NCBI GenBank assembly: GCA_938040735.1
Contig: CALHYE010000013.1
Location: forward strand, 62,001 to 126,000
Direction of reading: 5' to 3'
Length of the DNA: 64,000 bases
DNA from: an uncultured Bellilinea sp.
Lineage (GTDB): Bacteria > Chloroflexota > Anaerolineae > Anaerolineales > Anaerolineaceae
The stretch's first letter is position 1; every line of letters begins with the position of its first letter. The notes below the pieces were generated by a model. It did no database searches. It saw only the letters and a program-made list of their open reading frames with translations, and had not been told where the DNA came from. A program made the position numbers and the translations under genes. Of the stretch, positions 50,217 through 58,940 are shown in pieces.

Positions 50217-50426
50217 ATGGCACAACACACCTACAAACTGATCGAAATAACCGGCACATCACCGACAAGCATTGAAGATGCTATTCAAAGCGCAGTGGCC
50301 CGCGCCGCCCAAACCATCCGCCATATGCAATGGTTGGAAGTCGTCGAAATTCGTGGTCGTATTGAGGAAGATCAAGTTAAGCAGTGGCAAGTCACCTTTA
50401 AGGTCGGCTTCACGCTGGAAGAATAA
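50217..50426 (+). CDS. Dodecin
   Basis: 69-aa flavin-binding dodecin-type protein. The sequence YKLIEITGTSPTSIEDAIQSAV and VVEIRGRIEEDQVKQWQVTFKVGF matches the family pattern of a short beta-alpha-beta-beta fold that assembles as a dodecamer. GAGAGG precedes the ATG. The downstream EamA gene is 57 bp away. Confidence 0.93.
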   Translation: MAQHTYKLIEITGTSPTSIEDAIQSAVARAAQTIRHMQWLEVVEIRGRIEEDQVKQWQVTFKVGFTLEE

Positions 50427-50483
50427 ACATTTCGTCCACAAAGACTTGCTGTCGGCTCATTTGCATCATCGAGGATTCGATCA

Positions 50484-51401
50484 ATGCCGCTTACACTGAA
50501 ACCGGGTTTCAAACCTCCTCCACCGGAACGAATCAAATCGGACGCAATCCTTCTATTTGTTTCCTTTGTCTGGGGGAGTGGTTTTATTGCCCAAAGCATT
50601 GCCGCCCAAAGCATGGGGCATTTTACTTTCAACGGTGTCCGATTTTGGATTGGGACGTTTTTTCTTGCCGCCATTCTGGGTAAAAGAATTCGCCTGGAAC
50701 GCAAACATTGGAGGGGGATTTTCGCCGCTGGTGTTTTGTTGTTTACCGCCAGCACTTTTCAACAAATCGGCTTAAAAACTACCACCGCGGCTAACGCTGG
50801 CTTCCTGACCGGTCTATATGTGGTGATTATCCCCTTGTTCCTGTGGTTGTTTTGGCGCGAGGTGATTCATTGGACTACATGGGTGGCGGCTATTTTAGCC
50901 GTCATCGGCACGCTATTCCTGAGCACCGGAGGAGCCTTTAAACCTGCCCCGGGTGATTGGTTTGAGTTAGCAGGCGCATTTGTATGGGCTGGTCATGTGA
51001 TTGTGGTGGGCAGAATGGCCCGCCGCATGGATAACTTGCAATTTGCGATGGGGCAATTTGCAATCACCGCTTTCTTGAATACCATCGGAGCCGTCCTGTT
51101 TGACAGTTCAATCATTCCCAAACCCGAGGCTTGGTGGGCAGTCCTTTACTCGGCAGTGTTTCCGGTAGGCCTGGGCTTCACCTTACAGGTGGTCGGCCAA
51201 CGCAATGCCCCCACGACCGATGCTGCCATCCTTTTTAGCATGGAAGCGGTATTCGCCGCTGTTTTGGGATATTTCCTCTTGGGGGAACAATTATTCCCCC
51301 TCCAGATCTTCGGCTGTCTGCTCATTTTCAGCGCCATGCTGCTAGCCCAATTCCGCGAATTCTTACCCGCGGCAGCATCCCCAAAAAAGATCGCCGATTA
51401 A
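50484..51401 (+). CDS. EamA-family (DMT) transporter
   Basis: 305-aa integral membrane protein with about 10 transmembrane helices in two EamA repeats. LLFVSFVWGSGFIAQSIAAQ starts the first; LPVGLGFTLQ-type (VFPVGLGFTLQVVGQ) and AAVLGYFLLGEQL belong to the second. It exports or imports an unknown small metabolite. The start is after GAGG in the dodecin-linked gap. Confidence 0.9.
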   Translation: MPLTLKPGFKPPPPERIKSDAILLFVSFVWGSGFIAQSIAAQSMGHFTFNGVRFWIGTFFLAAILGKRIRLERKHWRGIFAAGVLLFTASTFQQIGLKTTTAANAGFLTGLYVVIIPLFLWLFWREVIHWTTWVAAILAVIGTLFLSTGGAFKPAPGDWFELAGAFVWAGHVIVVGRMARRMDNLQFAMGQFAITAFLNTIGAVLFDSSIIPKPEAWWAVLYSAVFPVGLGFTLQVVGQRNAPTTDAAILFSMEAVFAAVLGYFLLGEQLFPLQIFGCLLIFSAMLLAQFREFLPAAASPKKIAD

Positions 51402-51493
51402 AATTGGTACTGCTGGTTCATTTTCTCGAAACAAGTTCATTCTAGTGGTCATTGCTGAACTCCTCTTTGGTACAGGTAAATGTTGACCCGACT

Positions 51494-51499
51494 ATGTTA
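51494..51499 (+). promoter_or_regulatory. Possible extended -10 of the sigma-factor operon
   Basis: TGT followed by TATGAT near 51494-51499, about 100 nt before the GTG at 51601. No consensus -35 at 17 bp; a TTGACC lies too near. Approximate placement. Confidence 0.35.
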
Positions 51500-51600
51500 T
51501 GATGAGAACAGGTTAAGAAATTCCATTCAAAACCTGTTCCATGCAACTAATCCGCTCGGGTTGCGTATATGGTACTAGAACAAGAGCACAGGAGCCGTCG

Positions 51601-52188
51601 GTGATCAACCATGAGATGGACATGCTCATCCGAGCACAAAACGGGGATGAGGAAGCTTTTACCAGCCTTGTTTTGCAATACCAAAACCCCGTCTACCATT
51701 TGTGCTACCGAATGTTGGGAAATGCGCAAGAAGCAGAGGACGCCGCTCAAGAAACTTTCTGGAGAGCCTATCAGGCCATCCGCCGCTACGATCGCAATCG
51801 TTCCTTTGCAACGTGGCTGCTCTCCATTGCTGCCCACTACTGCATTGACCAGCAACGGAAAAAACGGATCACCACCCTGGACATTGAGGATTGGATGGAG
51901 GAAGTCATTCCCGACCACACCCCCGAACCCGAAAAACAAATTCGGGAAAACGAAGAGCGACAATCCATACAATCGCTTCTATCCACCCTCAATCCCCAAG
52001 ATCGGGCTGCTGTCATCCTGCGCTACTGGTACGAGTGCTCTGAAGAGGAAATCAGTCAGGCTTTGCAACTTACCGTGAGTGCGGTAAAAAGCCGGCTGCA
52101 TCGCGCACGTCTGCGCTTGGCGCAGCAATATCAGAGCCAGCAATATGCCCTGACCGAGAGGATTCATGATGAGTCACCTGCCTTTTGA
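51601..52188 (+). CDS. RNA polymerase ECF-type sigma factor
   Basis: 195-aa sigma-70 family factor. Region 2: VYHLCYRMLGNAQEAEDAAQETFWRAYQ; region 4: LSTLNPQDRAAVILRYWYECSEEEISQAL with the helix-turn-helix SAVKSRLHRARLRL. It lacks regions 1 and 3, as ECF factors do. GTG 51601 has AGGAG 7 nt upstream and is preferred to the in-frame ATG at 51541. The anti-sigma gene overlaps by 23 bp, the standard arrangement for regulated ECF pairs. Confidence 0.93.
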   Translation: MINHEMDMLIRAQNGDEEAFTSLVLQYQNPVYHLCYRMLGNAQEAEDAAQETFWRAYQAIRRYDRNRSFATWLLSIAAHYCIDQQRKKRITTLDIEDWMEEVIPDHTPEPEKQIRENEERQSIQSLLSTLNPQDRAAVILRYWYECSEEEISQALQLTVSAVKSRLHRARLRLAQQYQSQQYALTERIHDESPAF

Positions 52189-52705
52189 AAACTGGATCTT
52201 CGACCGCGAGAAACTGACCCCTAACCAGATTTCCGAACTGGAAGCCCATCTCCAAACCTGTCAACAGTGTAGCCACCTTCAGTCTGGCTGGAGGGAAGTG
52301 GAAAAACTGCTGCAAAGCGCTCCCATCACCCCTGCACCTCCCCAGTTTATCAACCGTTTTCAGGCAAGCCTTGCCGAAAAAAAGGCTCAGCAGCAAAAAC
52401 GGCAGGTGAGAATTGCTCTGTTCAGTTTGGGCGGGGCATTCATCCTGGCAGGCATGGTGTTCATCCTTCGTCTTTTATGGACAATCCCACCTGCCCGCTT
52501 ATTATCGGACATCATCGGCTGGATTGCCCTGGCTCCTCAACGCTGGTCAGAAGTCCAGTACATTCTCTACTACTGGGGCAGTCAAATCTCACCACTCGCA
52601 CTCGTAGCGCTCGTGTTCCTCCTGGCAGGCTGGTCAATCTTGCTGCTCACACTGTGGCTCTTGACTTTTCAGCGCCTATCCCACTTAGGAGTACGAGGAC
52701 AATGA
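52166..52705 (+). CDS. Anti-sigma factor with zinc-finger and two transmembrane helices
   Basis: 179-aa membrane protein. The ELEAHLQTCQQC motif is the His-x3-Cys-x2-Cys zinc anti-sigma pattern that binds the ECF factor. Two transmembrane helices follow (ALFSLGGAFILAGMVFIL and LALVALVFLLAGWSILLL). It overlaps sigma by 23 bp and ends in ATGA with the next gene. RseP at 41299 could cut such a protein, but this is only a possibility. Confidence 0.88.
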   Translation: MMSHLPFENWIFDREKLTPNQISELEAHLQTCQQCSHLQSGWREVEKLLQSAPITPAPPQFINRFQASLAEKKAQQQKRQVRIALFSLGGAFILAGMVFILRLLWTIPPARLLSDIIGWIALAPQRWSEVQYILYYWGSQISPLALVALVFLLAGWSILLLTLWLLTFQRLSHLGVRGQ

Positions 52706-53766
52706 AAAAAATAGCGCTCTTCACCTTTCTCATCGTCGCCTTCATCCTGACTTTGGCAACCCCAGCGGTTGTAGTGGCACAAAACCCTCCCCCATCCGGA
52801 GAACAATTCAACGGTGACCAGCTGATTTTCGGTGAAAATTATATTTTACGCGCATCCCAAACCCTGAACGGCTCGCTGGTTGTTTTTGGCGGTAATGCAG
52901 AGATTGAAAATGGCGCTACCGTCAATGGCGAGATTGTTATTTTTGGGGGCATACTTCAAGTAAAAGGCCGAATCAACGGCGATATCAGCGCAATCGGCAG
53001 TAATGTCAATCTCGACGACACTTCCTATGTTCACGGTAATGTCCAGATCATCGGAGGCTCCGTCAGTCAGGCTGAAGGGTCAACCGTTACTGGCAGTATC
53101 AATCGGCTAAACCCGCAAACTTTGATGTTTAACTTTGATCGTTTCGATTTCTCTCCCCCGGGCGTTGATTCCCCCCTGCGTCTCTTGACTTCATGGATGA
53201 GAGATGTTTTGGCTAACATCCTTCGCATACTGGCTATGGCGGTTTTGGCAGTGGTCGTTGCGCTGTTGCTGCCCCGTCCGCTGCGAGTAATCGGCAACAC
53301 AATTTCCGACCAAACCCTGTTGAGCGGCGGCATCGGCCTGCTCACCATGGTTGTAGCGCCCTTTGTCCTGATCGTGTTGATCATCACGATCCTGTTGATT
53401 CCTGTGGCTTTGATCGCCATGCTGGTTCTGGCGATTGCTGTATTGATTGGCTGGATCGCGGTGGGTTTTCAAATTGGTGAACGAATTGCCAGCATGTTGA
53501 AGACTCAATGGGTAGAGGCAGTTTCTGCCGGTATTGGCACATTGATCCTGGGATTGATCGTCTGGCTGTTGGGTTATTTGTTCTGCCTGGGTGGTTTAAT
53601 GTCCTTGCTGGCGGCCAGCGTTGGCCTGGGCAGCATCATCCTCACTCAATTTGGCAGCAAACCGTATCCGGCTGCCCCGGCAGTGGTCTATGTTCCAACC
53701 CCCACCCCGCCGGCTGCCTCATCAACTTCATCGGAAGAATTCCCAACAACCCGGGAAGAAAACTAA
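52702..53766 (+). CDS. Exported bactofilin-like/polymer-forming protein with membrane domain
   Basis: 354-aa protein. Start ATG 52702 overlaps the anti-sigma stop (ATGA). A signal peptide (ALFTFLIVAFILTLATPAVVVA) is followed by a right-handed beta-helix like bactofilins (LNGSLVVFGGNAEIENGATVNGE, IGGSVSQAEGSTVTGS), then several hydrophobic helices and a Pro/Ser/Thr-rich tail. Other in-frame starts upstream (52477) are inside the anti-sigma gene. Its presence behind sigma/anti-sigma suggests it is a regulon member. Confidence 0.8.
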   Translation: MKKIALFTFLIVAFILTLATPAVVVAQNPPPSGEQFNGDQLIFGENYILRASQTLNGSLVVFGGNAEIENGATVNGEIVIFGGILQVKGRINGDISAIGSNVNLDDTSYVHGNVQIIGGSVSQAEGSTVTGSINRLNPQTLMFNFDRFDFSPPGVDSPLRLLTSWMRDVLANILRILAMAVLAVVVALLLPRPLRVIGNTISDQTLLSGGIGLLTMVVAPFVLIVLIITILLIPVALIAMLVLAIAVLIGWIAVGFQIGERIASMLKTQWVEAVSAGIGTLILGLIVWLLGYLFCLGGLMSLLAASVGLGSIILTQFGSKPYPAAPAVVYVPTPTPPAASSTSSEEFPTTREEN

Positions 53767-53784
53767 GTGGATCAAGAGCCTGTT

Positions 53785-54645
53785 ATGAAAATCCAAAATA
53801 AATACCTCGCAGTTTTACCCGTATTTGCACTGCTGGTCAGTTCGCTGGCATGTTCCTTTAGCGTCAATCTGCCGCAGGCAAAAACGGGCTCAACCCAAAC
53901 CTTCATCCTTAGCGAAGCCCTTCCCGAAGACTCCCAAACCGCAAAAATTTCCATCGAAATGGGAGCCGGCGAACTGGATATACAAGGCGGCAGCCCAATG
54001 TTGATTGAAGGTGAAATCCAATACAATATCATGGAATGGAAACCGGAAATCATTCGCGATGGACAAAACCTGCTCATCCGCCAGGGACGCAAAGAAAACC
54101 TGCGCATTCCTGCAAGGGATGTGGTCAATCGCTGGCAGTTAAAACTGGGCAGCGCCCCCATCGCTTTGGATATCGCTGCCGGCGCTTACAAAGGCACTCT
54201 CGATTTGAGCGGGGTTGCCCTTACCCGCCTGAGCATTCAAGACGGAGCCAGTCAGTCAGAGGTACGCTTTGATCAGCCTAACCCCGTTCTGATGGAAAGC
54301 CTCCGTTACCGAACCGGCGCATCGGAAGTTTCGTTGGTCGGCTTAGGAAATGCCAGCCCGGCCTTTCTGAATTTTGAAGGTGGAACTGGCTCTTACACCC
54401 TTGACTTTTCCGGCAGGCTGCAGCAAGACCTGCAAGCCAGCATCACCGCGGGGGTGAGCAGCCTGAAAATTGTGATTCCAGCCGGCACCCCAGCGCGGAT
54501 TGTCATCAGCGGCGGCTTGAACAATGTTCAACCGCGTGGAACCTGGCGCATCTCCAATAATGTCTATGAAACAGAGGGAGATGGTCCGAAAATTGAGATC
54601 AACCTCAATATGGGCGTAGGTAATCTGGAATTAATTACCCAATAA
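53785..54645 (+). CDS. Toast-rack-type lipoprotein
   Basis: 286-aa lipoprotein. The signal ends LLVSSLAC with the lipobox Cys. The mature part is beta-rich (ISIEMGAGELDIQGGSPMLIEGE, LSGVALTRLSIQDGASQSEVRF, LDFSGRLQQDLQASITAGVSSL), matching the toast-rack / DUF2154-like domain found in cell-envelope stress proteins. ATG 53785 is preferred to GTG 53767. Last gene of the sigma operon; the convergent gene is 2 bp past its stop. Confidence 0.8.
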   Translation: MKIQNKYLAVLPVFALLVSSLACSFSVNLPQAKTGSTQTFILSEALPEDSQTAKISIEMGAGELDIQGGSPMLIEGEIQYNIMEWKPEIIRDGQNLLIRQGRKENLRIPARDVVNRWQLKLGSAPIALDIAAGAYKGTLDLSGVALTRLSIQDGASQSEVRFDQPNPVLMESLRYRTGASEVSLVGLGNASPAFLNFEGGTGSYTLDFSGRLQQDLQASITAGVSSLKIVIPAGTPARIVISGGLNNVQPRGTWRISNNVYETEGDGPKIEINLNMGVGNLELITQ

Positions 54646-54647
54646 CC

Positions 54648-55568
54648 TTAACGGCAGCCATCTACCCCAAAGATATACAGATTTTCAGCAGTTCGCACTG
54701 CGATGAACTGCCCGTCAGCCGACCATTTGGACTCGGCGACGGGCAAGGTTTCCATCGGCAAAGCGAACTTGGTGTTGGCTGTCAGATCGCCAATCCAGGC
54801 AACATTCGTCCGATCCGTGAAGAACACCCGCCGCGCATCCGGAGACCAGTTCGCATTTCGCCAGTTGCGGTTGGGCACCACACCGGGCTGGTTGAGGACG
54901 ATTTGCAGACTGGTATCCTGTCCGGGTCGCGATTCCTCCAAAACAGTCTTCACCCCGCTGATCAGATTATGTTCCACATAGCGCACACAATCTACTCCGC
55001 AGCTTTCAGCCACCTGAAGAATTTGTTCCGACCGCCAGCCAACGATTCCTTTCTGACTGGAAAATTCATCCGTCACGGCCACATCATACAAATCCTGTGC
55101 TCTCCCATCCTGCAGGGAATACACTCCGATGGAATACTGCGCCTCGGCCGGTCGGAGAATGATGAACGCAATCCGCTCCCCAGAGGGCGACCAGGTCAAA
55201 TCGCCGGCAACCCGAATATCTTTGGTTCGTTGAGTTTCTCCGGTGAATACATCTAAAATGACCAAATCTCCCTGATACCAGCCCCAACTATCGTTGACCG
55301 GCGTAATTAAGGCAAGCCGATTGGAGTCCTTTGACCAGGCTAACATGTCTCCCATCAACCGGTCAGTTTGGATAACGATCCTTTGATGCAACAGACATGC
55401 CCGACCGGCGACCACCCTCAGACCATCATTGGTCAGGTCGGCAGCCGGAATCGCTGTGGGGGTACTTTCCATCATCTGTTCGTCCCCGGACAGCGAGGTG
55501 CAAGCTGTTAACACCCACACCAGAATACCCAAAAGGACGCTTTTGCCTAAACCAGTTCGCCTGTTCAT
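54648..55568 (-). CDS. Lipoprotein with WD40/TolB-like beta-propeller
   Basis: 306-aa lipoprotein with lipobox VLTAC after a hydrophobic signal. Repeated motifs DLTWSPSGERIAF, NANWSPDARRVFFT and ESKWSADGQFIAV match PD40/WD40-like beta-propeller blades. It probably senses or binds an envelope partner. The start 55568 is 7 nt after the nadD stop; an in-frame ATG at 55589 overlaps nadD. It converges on the toast-rack gene. Confidence 0.82.
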   Translation of the reverse strand: MNRRTGLGKSVLLGILVWVLTACTSLSGDEQMMESTPTAIPAADLTNDGLRVVAGRACLLHQRIVIQTDRLMGDMLAWSKDSNRLALITPVNDSWGWYQGDLVILDVFTGETQRTKDIRVAGDLTWSPSGERIAFIILRPAEAQYSIGVYSLQDGRAQDLYDVAVTDEFSSQKGIVGWRSEQILQVAESCGVDCVRYVEHNLISGVKTVLEESRPGQDTSLQIVLNQPGVVPNRNWRNANWSPDARRVFFTDRTNVAWIGDLTANTKFALPMETLPVAESKWSADGQFIAVRTAENLYIFGVDGCR

Positions 55569-55575
55569 TGAATAT

Positions 55576-56217
55576 TTACGGATTGGCATTCCTCATCATC
55601 GAAGAAGAAGGCAACCGATAGATGCCCAATTCCTCAATAAGCCGATAAACGGCGGGATGAACGTAATAACGATACGCGCGGCCTTCCGCTACCCGCTGAC
55701 GAATTTGGCGCGCCGATATTTCTAATAAGGGGGCTTCAATAAAACAAATTTTAGCCGTGAGACCGGGAATTTTTTGCTCCAACTCCCTCAAATCCACCTG
55801 ATCTCCCGGACGCCGCATGACCCCCAACCCATCAATCAGTTCAATCAGCCGCTGGGGGTGATACCAGGCCGGCAAATCATGCAGAGAATCACCGCCAATC
55901 AGGTAGTAGATCTCTGCTGAGGGGTACTGATCCTGCAAGATTTTCACAGTGTCCACTGCGTAGTGCGGGCCGGGGCGATCCATATCTACCCGGCAAAGTT
56001 CAAAAGAAGGGTTTTCACCAATTGCTGCCAGCAATAACTGCAATCGAACCGTAAGCGGGGAAATGGTTTGATCCAATTTATGAGGCGGGTCAGGAGTCAA
56101 TACCCACAACAGGCGGTCCAGTCGCAGTTGATCCTGTGCCTCGGCAGCCAGAATGAGGTGGCCGACATGCGGTGGATCAAACGTGCCGCCAAATACCCCG
56201 ATTCGCAGCGTCTTCAT
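55576..56217 (-). CDS. nadD: Nicotinate-nucleotide adenylyltransferase NadD
   Basis: 213-aa enzyme that adenylylates NaMN to NaAD in NAD synthesis. The nucleotidyltransferase start reads GVFGGTFDPPHVGHLILA, and the C-terminal motif is ISARQIRQRVAEG. The ATG at 56217 overlaps the obgE stop as ATGA, favouring it over 56226. The obgE-nadD pairing is common in bacteria. Confidence 0.95.
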   Translation of the reverse strand: MKTLRIGVFGGTFDPPHVGHLILAAEAQDQLRLDRLLWVLTPDPPHKLDQTISPLTVRLQLLLAAIGENPSFELCRVDMDRPGPHYAVDTVKILQDQYPSAEIYYLIGGDSLHDLPAWYHPQRLIELIDGLGVMRRPGDQVDLRELEQKIPGLTAKICFIEAPLLEISARQIRQRVAEGRAYRYYVHPAVYRLIEELGIYRLPSSSMMRNANP

Positions 56218-57482
56218 TCCTGCCATTCCAGTTCGTAGTCATCGCCAATATAAACGGTATCGCCGTTTTCTATACCCATTTCACGCAATTTCTCTTCCAC
56301 GCCTAAACGTTCAATCAGGCGTTGGAAACGGCGCACCGAACCCTCAAATTCCCAGTAAGTCATTGCTGCCGCTCGCTCAATGGCAGCCCCCTTGACTTTA
56401 AAGCCGCCGTCCGGCGTACGGGTGATGCTGAATTCGCGCGGGTCATCACCCGGACGATATACCGGCAATTCTTCGCGCTTTTGAGGCTCAGGCGCGGTTT
56501 TCAGGAGTTCGATACAACGCCACAGCACCGGTTGCAATCCGATGCGCGCCAGCGCCGATACAGCATACACCTCCTGGACGCCTTTTTTTCGCAGTTCCGC
56601 CTGAATGGATTCCCACCGCGCCTGGACTTCGGGCAAGTCAACCTTGTTGAGAGCCACAATCATGGGTTTTTGCAGTAACTTCGAATCAAACAACGCCAGT
56701 TCCGCATTGATTTGGCTGAAATCAGCCAAAGGGTCGGCAGAAAGACCATCCAGCAAGTGAATCAGTACTCGCGTTCGTTGAATATGCCGTAAAAAGGCGT
56801 CTCCCAGGCCAACTCCTTGATGAGCTCCCTCAATTAAACCCGGTATATCTGCCAAAATCAGGCTGGTATTTTCATCCAAATCGGCAACACCCAGATTCGG
56901 TTCAAGGGTCGTGAAGGGGTAATCCGCAATTTTCGGTTTGGCATTGGTCACCGCCGCCAAAAAACTGGATTTGCCCGCGTTGGGCACCCCCACAATTCCC
57001 ACATCCGCAATCAGTTTCAACTCCAGGCGCAGGTTGCGTTCCTCTCCCGGCTCGCCCTTTTCAGCAATCCGCGGGGCCTGATTTCGTGGTGTGGCAAAAC
57101 GGGCATTGCCACGCCCGCCGCGGCCGCCCTTACAAACCACCAATCGTTGCCCCGATTCAACCAGATCGCCAAGTAATTCACCGGTATCGGCATCATAAAC
57201 AACCGTTCCGGGAGGGACTGGAATAATCAGGTCCGGAGCGGATTTTCCGGTCATGTTGTTGACCCCTCCTTTAGCCCCGTCCTGGGCAATGAACTTACGC
57301 TGGTAACGAAAATTCACCAGCGTATTCAGCGTTGGCGCAACCTCTAGAACGACATCGCCGCCGCGTCCGCCATCGCCGCCATCCGGGCCACCTCGGTTGA
57401 CGTACTTTTCCCGGTGAAAATGGACAAAACCATCTCCCCCCTTGCCGGAACGAACATAAATCGCCGCTTCATCAATGAACAT
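56214..57482 (-). CDS. obgE: GTPase ObgE (CgtA)
   Basis: Ribosome-associated GTPase of 422 aa. N-terminal glycine-rich Obg domain (YVRSGKGGDGFVHFHREK, GGDGGRGGDV), a G domain with P-loop GVPNAGKSSFL, switch region DYPFTTL, NKVD, and a C-terminal OCT domain (EFEGSVRRFQRLIERLG). I start at ATG 57482; the longer frame adds only residues inside a hairpin. It precedes nadD, and follows the cDPG synthetase-like gene with a hairpin between. Confidence 0.95.
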   Translation of the reverse strand: MFIDEAAIYVRSGKGGDGFVHFHREKYVNRGGPDGGDGGRGGDVVLEVAPTLNTLVNFRYQRKFIAQDGAKGGVNNMTGKSAPDLIIPVPPGTVVYDADTGELLGDLVESGQRLVVCKGGRGGRGNARFATPRNQAPRIAEKGEPGEERNLRLELKLIADVGIVGVPNAGKSSFLAAVTNAKPKIADYPFTTLEPNLGVADLDENTSLILADIPGLIEGAHQGVGLGDAFLRHIQRTRVLIHLLDGLSADPLADFSQINAELALFDSKLLQKPMIVALNKVDLPEVQARWESIQAELRKKGVQEVYAVSALARIGLQPVLWRCIELLKTAPEPQKREELPVYRPGDDPREFSITRTPDGGFKVKGAAIERAAAMTYWEFEGSVRRFQRLIERLGVEEKLREMGIENGDTVYIGDDYELEWQE

Positions 57483-57507
57483 GGTTATACCAGACCATCT
57501 GTCTCTG

Positions 57508-57543
57508 CCTTCCCCCATTCTGTGTGATTAGAATGGGGGAAGG
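57508..57543. terminator. 14-bp inverted repeat between cDPG synthetase-like and obgE
   Basis: CCTTCCCCCATTCT, 8-nt loop, then its perfect complement. It lies between the cDPG synthetase-like stop and the obgE ATG. No clear T-run, so attenuator or terminator function is uncertain. Confidence 0.5.
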
Positions 57544-57564
57544 TCTCACTTTCAGGCCATCTTC

Positions 57565-58893
57565 CTAAAATTCAGCCTGTTTGACAAACTTAGCCCTCAA
57601 AATATCTTCCAGGGTCGGTTGTCCAATTTCCTGCAATTCATAGCGCACGCGCTGCATTGGTTTGCGAATCTTAATGACGCGGTTCAGGTCAATCGGTGTA
57701 GCGGAAATGACCAGATCCACATCGGAATTGTTGATGGTCTGTTCCAGATCGCGCATCTGCTCTTCGCCGTAGCCCATTGCCGGTAAAATGGGGCCGGTGG
57801 TGGTGTACTTCTGGTAGGTTGCAGCAATTGAACCGACCGCAAAAGGCCGTGGGTCAACAATTTCGGCTGCGCCGAACCTTCGGGCAGCCACCCAGCCCGC
57901 GCCGTAGGCCATTTCCCCGTGCGTCAGGGTTGGACCATCCTCAATGACCAGCACGCGTTTGCCGCGGATTGCCTCCGGATGATCCACAAATAAGGGGGAT
58001 GCCCCTTCGATAATGGTTGCCTTGGGATTGAGCGCTGAAAGACTTTCCCGCACAGCAATCACCGCATCCGGGCTGGCGGTATCCACTTTGTTGATGACAA
58101 ACACATCCGCACGGCGGACGTTGGTTTCTCCGGGGTGATAGCGCACCTCGTGTCCCGGCCGGTGAGGGTCGGCGACCACAATTGCCAGATCATCCTGATA
58201 GAAGGGGAAATCATTGTTCCCGCCATCCCACAGGATGATGTCCACTTCCTGCTCTGCCTGTCTGAGGATCCGTTCATAATCCACCCCGGCATACACAATT
58301 ACGCCATTATCCAGATGCGGCTCGTACTCCTCGCGTTCTTCAATGGTGCATTCATGTTTATCCAGGTCGCTGTAATCTGCAAAGCGCTGCACCGCTTGCT
58401 TGACAAGATCACCGTACGGCATGGGGTGGCGAATCGCCGCCACTTTGAAGCCTAAATTAATCAGAATCTTAGAAACCCGGCGGGTTGTCTGGCTTTTGCC
58501 TGAACCGGTACGAACGGCGCAAACCGAAACAACCGGTTTGCTGGACTTGAGTTGAGTTCCCCTGACACCCATCAACCGAAAATCCGCCCCGGCTGCCAAC
58601 ACTTCCGAAGCTTTGTGCATTACATACTCATGGGAAACGTCGCTGTAAGCAAAAACCACCTGCTCAGCTTTCAAAGTGCGGATTAAGTCAGACAGTTCGC
58701 TTTCCGGATAGATCGGAATGCCTTCTGGATAGAGGCTGCCCGCCAGTTCAGCCGGATAGCGGCGGCCCTCGATATTCGGAATCTGGGTCGCCGTAAAAGC
58801 GACTACCTGATACCCCGAATTGTCGCGGAAATAGACGTTGAAATTATGAAAGTCTCTTCCCGCAGCGCCCATGATGATTGTTCGAATTGTCAT
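57565..58893 (-). CDS. Cyclic 2,3-diphosphoglycerate synthetase-like GTPase
   Basis: 442-aa protein resembling cyclic 2,3-DPG synthetase. TIRTIIMGAAGRDFHNFNVYFR and YAVDVSHEYVMHKA-type segments belong to the N-terminal domain. The P-loop VRTGSGKSQTTR, with downstream INKVDT (NKxD) and EGASPLFVDHP, gives a GTPase-like nucleotide site. Many bacterial relatives have an unknown real role. The start 58893 has GGAG upstream; the in-frame ATG at 59064 would overlap argS. It lies between argS and obgE. Confidence 0.82.
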   Translation of the reverse strand: MTIRTIIMGAAGRDFHNFNVYFRDNSGYQVVAFTATQIPNIEGRRYPAELAGSLYPEGIPIYPESELSDLIRTLKAEQVVFAYSDVSHEYVMHKASEVLAAGADFRLMGVRGTQLKSSKPVVSVCAVRTGSGKSQTTRRVSKILINLGFKVAAIRHPMPYGDLVKQAVQRFADYSDLDKHECTIEEREEYEPHLDNGVIVYAGVDYERILRQAEQEVDIILWDGGNNDFPFYQDDLAIVVADPHRPGHEVRYHPGETNVRRADVFVINKVDTASPDAVIAVRESLSALNPKATIIEGASPLFVDHPEAIRGKRVLVIEDGPTLTHGEMAYGAGWVAARRFGAAEIVDPRPFAVGSIAATYQKYTTTGPILPAMGYGEEQMRDLEQTINNSDVDLVISATPIDLNRVIKIRKPMQRVRYELQEIGQPTLEDILRAKFVKQAEF

Positions 58894-58940
58894 ACTTTTT
58901 GCTTCTCCTTTTTTGAATGTGAATGAGATTAAGAATCTGT

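Noticed and set aside
52477-52701. Longer N-terminus for the bactofilin-like protein from 52477.
   Set aside because: It would lie inside the anti-sigma gene; the ATGA overlap at 52702 begins with a clean signal peptide.
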